This document shows positions 4,917 through 8,324 of a stretch of DNA of 8,324 bases, piece by piece. Source of the stretch: Chitinispirillaceae bacterium (lineage in GTDB: Bacteria > Fibrobacterota > Chitinivibrionia > Chitinivibrionales > Chitinispirillaceae); assembly GCA_016926315.1 (NCBI GenBank), contig JAFGOU010000309.1:1-8324 (forward strand), read 5' to 3'. The position numbers and the translations under genes were made by a program. The stretch's first letter is position 1. Each line of letters begins with the position of its first letter. The notes beneath the pieces were generated by a model. It saw only the letters and a program-made list of their open reading frames with translations, had not been told where the DNA came from and ran no database searches.

Positions 4917-7550
4917 ATGCGCCATAGAGGATACCTGGCGGTGATCGCAGCGGCGGCGGCGATTTTTTTCCTGGCCGGCGGCTGCGGGAACAGCTCCGAA
5001 GTCGGCAACCCGGGTCTCGCCGGAGGGCTTATTGACGGAAGAGACGGCACCCCGGCGGCCGGCGCGGTGGTACGGGTCTATCCGGTGTATTCCGGCCAGC
5101 CGCGGGGCGCGGTCAAAAAATCGGCCGGGACCGAAGTCGCCGTGGATTCCGTATGGACCGACCGGAACGGCCGGTACCGCTTCGCTGACCTTGACGAAGG
5201 CGTCTACAGCGTTGCCGCCATGCTCATTGATGAAAGGGATACGCTGTACATGCGCCATCCGACCGTACTATTTACCGATGCGAGAGACCTCGGGTGGGAC
5301 ACCCTTCTGCTTCCCGGATCGATCAAAGGCGTGGTCAGCGTGCCGGATTTCGAGATCGCGCAGGGGATCACCTGCTACCTCCCCGGTACCTCCCATGTCG
5401 CCTTTGCCGACAGTCTCGGAATGTTCAGGATTTCGGGGGTTCCCCAGGGGATCCACCGGGTTGCCTTTCATAGCGACCGGTTCAATGATACGACCGTGCA
5501 GAACGTTGTCGTTCGTTCCGGTGAGGAGACCGATGTCGGTACCGTTGCGCTGCGACTCGACCGCATCAAGAACGAGCACAACGTCCGCGGGGTATTCGAT
5601 ACCAACTGCGCCGTCATCGGCAGGATCGAAGCGCGGATCACGGGAGACGACATCCAGCCCGACCAGCCGCGCGTCTATTCCCTCGACTGGCGCCCGCAGT
5701 TCGGCTGGTTTTCAGGGTACGTCCTTTTCCCAAGCAGGGGGGACTGGTGGATCGTTTCGGTCTGGGTGTACGATACGCTTGACAGGCGCATCGGCGTCTG
5801 CCATGATACCGTCAACCGGTCGACCGGTGATATCGAAATGCCGCGCTTTGATCCCTGCAACGCCGTTCCGGTGATCTCGCTGAACGACACCATGGCCAGT
5901 ATCTTTGATACCGTGCGTATCGTTCCCCGTACAACGGTTTTTCACGACGATTCCGTGGTATTGACGGAGTGGAAAATCGGCGACTCCGGGACCTTTACTC
6001 CCTCCTCCTCCATGGATACGACGATTATCGCTCCGGCCGATTCAACGGTCATACCGTGCACGTTCAGGGTGACCGGGAAATTCGGCGCCGGTTCGTCGAG
6101 GCGGATACTGGTGACCGTGGATCGCGACGCGCCGACGCTTGACCTGGGGCCGGACACGACGCGGATCCTCGGGTCGTCGGTCACCCTGACGGCCTGGCCG
6201 CAGCAGCGGTTCGGATCGATCGTCATGTATTCGTGGGAGTTCCGACACGCCGATTCCACATGGACCGACAGCGGCGCCGGTCTTTTTGCACGGCGCCTGT
6301 CCTTCACCATGCCGGGGGAACTGAGCGTCGTTTGCCGGGTGCGCGACGACGACGGCAACCGTGCGGCCGATACCCTGGTCATACTGGTGGTGTCCGACCT
6401 CACCGGAGTCCTCGATTCGAACCTGACGCTCATGAAAATCGGAAGTCCGTACCGGGTTTCCAATGTGCTGATCGTCCCGGGCAGGCTCACCATCGAGCCG
6501 GGTACGACGGTGCTGCTTGACGTAGGCGCAGTGATGACGGTATACGGCGTGCTCGATGCTGAAGGTCTCGATGCGGACAGAATAACGATCATGAACAACA
6601 GCGCGGACGTTTCGAGCCGTCTGGGCATGATCAGGATCATGGCGGGCGCTACCTGCCGGTTGCGCTACTGCGACCTGCAGAACGGCCAGATCGTGAATGA
6701 GGACGGCACCAATCCCGCGGAAGTAACGATCGACCAGTGCCAGCTCCATAATGTCGCGGCCAGGATCAATGCGCCGTCCGGTCAGCGCGTTGCCGGCGTC
6801 ATAAAGAATTGCCGGATCGTGCACTCCGACATCAGCATCAACTGCGACAAATGGCTGTTCATGGGGAACAGCTTTGCCCGCGACCGCGGCGCGGAGAGTT
6901 CGTGCAGGCTCTTTCTTTCCGGGCGCGACCTTGCGCTCCTTGAAAACCGTCTGACCGGCGCGGGCCTTATTGTCGAAGGGAGCGGCGAGGTCCTCCGCGA
7001 TACCATAGAAAGCGCGACTACCACCGGCCTCTCCGTTACGGCCAGGTATGGAGGAGGGTGGACCATCACCGGAAACGTTGTCAGCGGAAACGGCGGCAGC
7101 GGCATTGTTGCTAAAGGTGAATGGTCCGAGACCATGGAGGGGAACCGTATCACCGGGAATGTGATCGAAGGGAACGCGTATGGCGAGTCACCAGGGGAAT
7201 ATCCCTTTTATCATGCGGGGATCGTGTGCCTCGATTCGCTCGGCCTCATCGACAGCAATACCATCACCGACAATACCATCGGCGCCATCTGCCGCGCAGG
7301 AAGCGTTACGCGGTGGAACAACCTGTATGGAAACCGGACTTACGATTTCCGCGTGCCCTCCATCAGCGATTCGGCCCGGATCGACCTTGCGAACAACTGG
7401 TGGGGGATAGTTGACACCGTTGAGATCCGCCGGAAGATATTCGATCCGGGTTCGGTCAGGACCGCCATCGATCCGGTCGCTGCGGATTCGATCCGTATCC
7501 AGGGGGCGCCCGTTCTCCGCCAGGAAACGATATTTTCAGGCAGGCGTTGA
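4917..7550 (+). CDS. Large modular surface lipoprotein: carboxypeptidase-regulatory-like, PKD/Ig-like and right-handed beta-helix domains
   Basis: An 877-residue exported protein. The basic start MRHR and hydrophobic core (LAVIAAAAAIFFLAGG) lead to Cys23. The lipobox is AGGC with Leu at -4 rather than -3, slightly atypical, and the residue after Cys is Gly, so outer-membrane sorting is plausible. Directly after comes SSEVGNPG (26-33), like the 'TETGNP' motif seen after the lipid cysteine of many Fibrobacter-type lipoproteins. Two carboxypeptidase-regulatory/CnaB-like beta domains follow (about 34-130 and 131-212; DRNGRYRFADLDEGVYSV and ADSLGMFRISGVPQGIHRV are typical cores). An unassigned region covers 213-315, then two PKD/Ig-like domains (about 316-400 and 401-492, the second with YSWEF and VVCRVRDDDGN). 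From ~500 a beta-helix begins with YRVSNVLIVPGRLTIEPGTT and continues as N/G-rich coils to NNWWG (826-830). No catalytic residues are evident; adhesion, glycan binding or an inactive polysaccharide-binding role all fit. Confidence 0.8.
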   Translation: MRHRGYLAVIAAAAAIFFLAGGCGNSSEVGNPGLAGGLIDGRDGTPAAGAVVRVYPVYSGQPRGAVKKSAGTEVAVDSVWTDRNGRYRFADLDEGVYSVAAMLIDERDTLYMRHPTVLFTDARDLGWDTLLLPGSIKGVVSVPDFEIAQGITCYLPGTSHVAFADSLGMFRISGVPQGIHRVAFHSDRFNDTTVQNVVVRSGEETDVGTVALRLDRIKNEHNVRGVFDTNCAVIGRIEARITGDDIQPDQPRVYSLDWRPQFGWFSGYVLFPSRGDWWIVSVWVYDTLDRRIGVCHDTVNRSTGDIEMPRFDPCNAVPVISLNDTMASIFDTVRIVPRTTVFHDDSVVLTEWKIGDSGTFTPSSSMDTTIIAPADSTVIPCTFRVTGKFGAGSSRRILVTVDRDAPTLDLGPDTTRILGSSVTLTAWPQQRFGSIVMYSWEFRHADSTWTDSGAGLFARRLSFTMPGELSVVCRVRDDDGNRAADTLVILVVSDLTGVLDSNLTLMKIGSPYRVSNVLIVPGRLTIEPGTTVLLDVGAVMTVYGVLDAEGLDADRITIMNNSADVSSRLGMIRIMAGATCRLRYCDLQNGQIVNEDGTNPAEVTIDQCQLHNVAARINAPSGQRVAGVIKNCRIVHSDISINCDKWLFMGNSFARDRGAESSCRLFLSGRDLALLENRLTGAGLIVEGSGEVLRDTIESATTTGLSVTARYGGGWTITGNVVSGNGGSGIVAKGEWSETMEGNRITGNVIEGNAYGESPGEYPFYHAGIVCLDSLGLIDSNTITDNTIGAICRAGSVTRWNNLYGNRTYDFRVPSISDSARIDLANNWWGIVDTVEIRRKIFDPGSVRTAIDPVAADSIRIQGAPVLRQETIFSGRR

Positions 7551-7688
7551 TGTGATGGGCAGGATGGGGTATTGTTTAAACGGATGTCGGTGCGACGGCG
7601 AAAACCAGCTCAGATTTGTCTTGCGAAAACGATGAGGAAAGGAGTGACGACAACAGGGTAAAGGGGGTGCTCCCATACCACAACATAC
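7551..7688. other. Intergenic spacer with no recognised gene
   Basis: No open frame with a recognisable product, tRNA or repeat was found. An AGGAAAGGAGTGACGAC stretch near 7632-7648 resembles a ribosome-binding site, but no start codon with a sustained frame follows it. Confidence 0.4.
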
Positions 7689-7759
7689 AACACCGGCGGT
7701 GCGGGTCGGACAACGGGATCGATAGCCTCTCTCAAACCCCGCAGCCGGTGTTTCTTTTT
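7689..7759 (+). terminator. Intrinsic terminator of the TIGR02147-lipoprotein unit
   Basis: AACACCGGC (7689-7697) pairs with GCCGGTGTT (7744-7752), and after a two-base bulge TGCGGG (7700-7705) pairs with CCCGCA (7738-7743). This is a 15-pair stem with a ~32-base loop. The T-rich run TTTCTTTTT (7751-7759) follows or overlaps the 3' arm. It lies ~140 nt after the lipoprotein stop and 27 nt before the next start codon, separating the two units. Confidence 0.7.
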
Positions 7760-7786
7760 ACCAGGCAAAGCTGTATTTTACCGGTA

Positions 7787-8324
7787 ATGACGAACTGGAA
7801 AACTATTCTTACCGCCGTCCTGTACTGCCTTCCGATCCTTCTTCCGCACTGCGGACCAGACCGGCCCTCTCCGGCGCCGGACAAAAAAAACCTTGCCGTT
7901 CCCTGCGCCGATACCATCACCGTCGCGTTTTACAACGTCGAAAATCTGTTCGATCTGCACTACGATGGCAATGAGTACCCCGAATACCGGCCCGGAGCAC
8001 TCGGGTGGAACAAGGAGACGCAGGGGATAAAACTCGCCAACATCGCGTCGGTAATCGCAGCGCTTCAGGCCGACGTCATCGGCCTCTGCGAGGTGGAGAA
8101 CGACGTTGCCCTTGCGGACCTGCAGAAGGAGCTTAAACGGCAGGGAGCGCCGTATCCGTGGCGCGCCGCAGCGACAAAGCCTTCCCGCGCCAGCACCGCG
8201 CCCTGCCTGCTCTCCAGGCTGCCGCTCACTGGCATTGCCCACCATGGCGCGGGCGACGGCAAACGACCCGTTCTTGAGGCTGATGTCGACTGGTGCGGCA
8301 GGCCGCTCAAGCTGTTTGTCAACC
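7787..8324 (+). CDS. Endonuclease/exonuclease/phosphatase-superfamily protein, exported (3'-partial)
   Basis: The frame from ATG 7787 stays open to the end of the window (179 codons seen); a full protein would be about 300-350 residues. The start has a hydrophobic stretch (TILTAVLYCLPILLPHC) ending at Cys22, which could be a lipoprotein cysteine although LPHC is not a canonical lipobox, followed by a Pro/Asp-rich linker. The catalytic fold begins with TVAFYNVENLFD (45-56), where Asn50 is the expected metal ligand. GLCEVEND (99-106) follows, with Glu102 as the metal-binding glutamate of the family. The later RPVLEADVDW and PLKLFVN segments match the next strands. Members are Mg-dependent phosphodiesterases acting on nucleic acids or phospholipids; the export signal points to an extracytoplasmic role such as nucleic-acid scavenging. 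The substrate cannot be told. No strong ribosome-binding site precedes the ATG, so the exact start is less certain. Confidence 0.8.
   Translation, partial: MTNWKTILTAVLYCLPILLPHCGPDRPSPAPDKKNLAVPCADTITVAFYNVENLFDLHYDGNEYPEYRPGALGWNKETQGIKLANIASVIAALQADVIGLCEVENDVALADLQKELKRQGAPYPWRAAATKPSRASTAPCLLSRLPLTGIAHHGAGDGKRPVLEADVDWCGRPLKLFVN

Noticed and set aside
4199..5050. 283-codon minus-strand frame
   Set aside because: It lies antisense to the TIGR02147 gene and the lipoprotein start, and has the Arg/Pro/His-rich composition typical of shadow frames in GC-rich DNA.
5032..5874. 280-codon plus-strand frame within the lipoprotein gene
   Set aside because: It overlaps an in-frame gene with clear domains and is rich in Arg, Ser, Pro and Thr without recognisable structure.
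1..8324. CRISPR array, tRNA or rRNA genes
   Set aside because: No spaced direct repeats, cloverleaf-like tRNA signatures or conserved rRNA segments were seen on either strand.

Overview
The window looks like an accessory stretch of a Gram-negative chromosome, most likely from the Fibrobacterota/Chitinivibrionia side of the FCB group. The main clue is a gene at 4025-4906 encoding a TIGR02147-type (DUF4423-like) protein, a family first described as a large paralogous set in Fibrobacter. It is followed directly by a large exported lipoprotein with a Glu-Val-Gly-Asn-Pro-Gly motif just after the lipid cysteine. The taxonomic assignment is inference from family distribution. By eye the right-hand two thirds is clearly GC-richer than the first ~2.3 kb.

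Left region (1-2340): a mobile-element scar. The window opens inside the 3' end of a membrane-protein gene. Next come the first 60 codons of a DUF4372-type (IS4 superfamily) transposase, already broken by an in-frame TAG. They are cut off exactly where an 18-bp inverted repeat begins. That repeat and its partner (524-541 and 1988-2005, 17 of 18 matching) bound a 1.48-kb IS1634/IS4-like element carrying one minus-strand DDE transposase. A 10-bp subterminal inverted repeat sits at nearly the same offset from each end. On the far side the element abuts not the rest of the DUF4372 gene but the last 30 codons of a RelB/ribbon-helix-helix-like antitoxin, which overlaps an intact RelE-family toxin gene. 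The two flanks therefore come from different genes and there is no visible target duplication, which suggests a deletion or recombination at the element.

Middle region (2340-4024): an imperfect palindromic repeat (2426-2480), a VanZ-family membrane protein with an extra periplasmic domain (2536-3744), a terminator-like hairpin, and a ~160-bp leader before the next gene.

Right region (4025-8324): a tight two-gene unit. The cytoplasmic TIGR02147 protein is followed 10 nt later by an 877-residue lipoprotein with two carboxypeptidase-regulatory-like domains, two PKD/Ig-like domains and a C-terminal right-handed beta-helix. The second gene's ribosome-binding site overlaps the first gene's stop codon, so the two are probably co-expressed. 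A terminator precedes the last gene, the N-terminal part of an exported endonuclease/exonuclease/phosphatase-superfamily protein that runs off the window. The regulator-lipoprotein unit is the best candidate for a poorly described system; the decapitated antitoxin beside an intact toxin is the second most interesting point.
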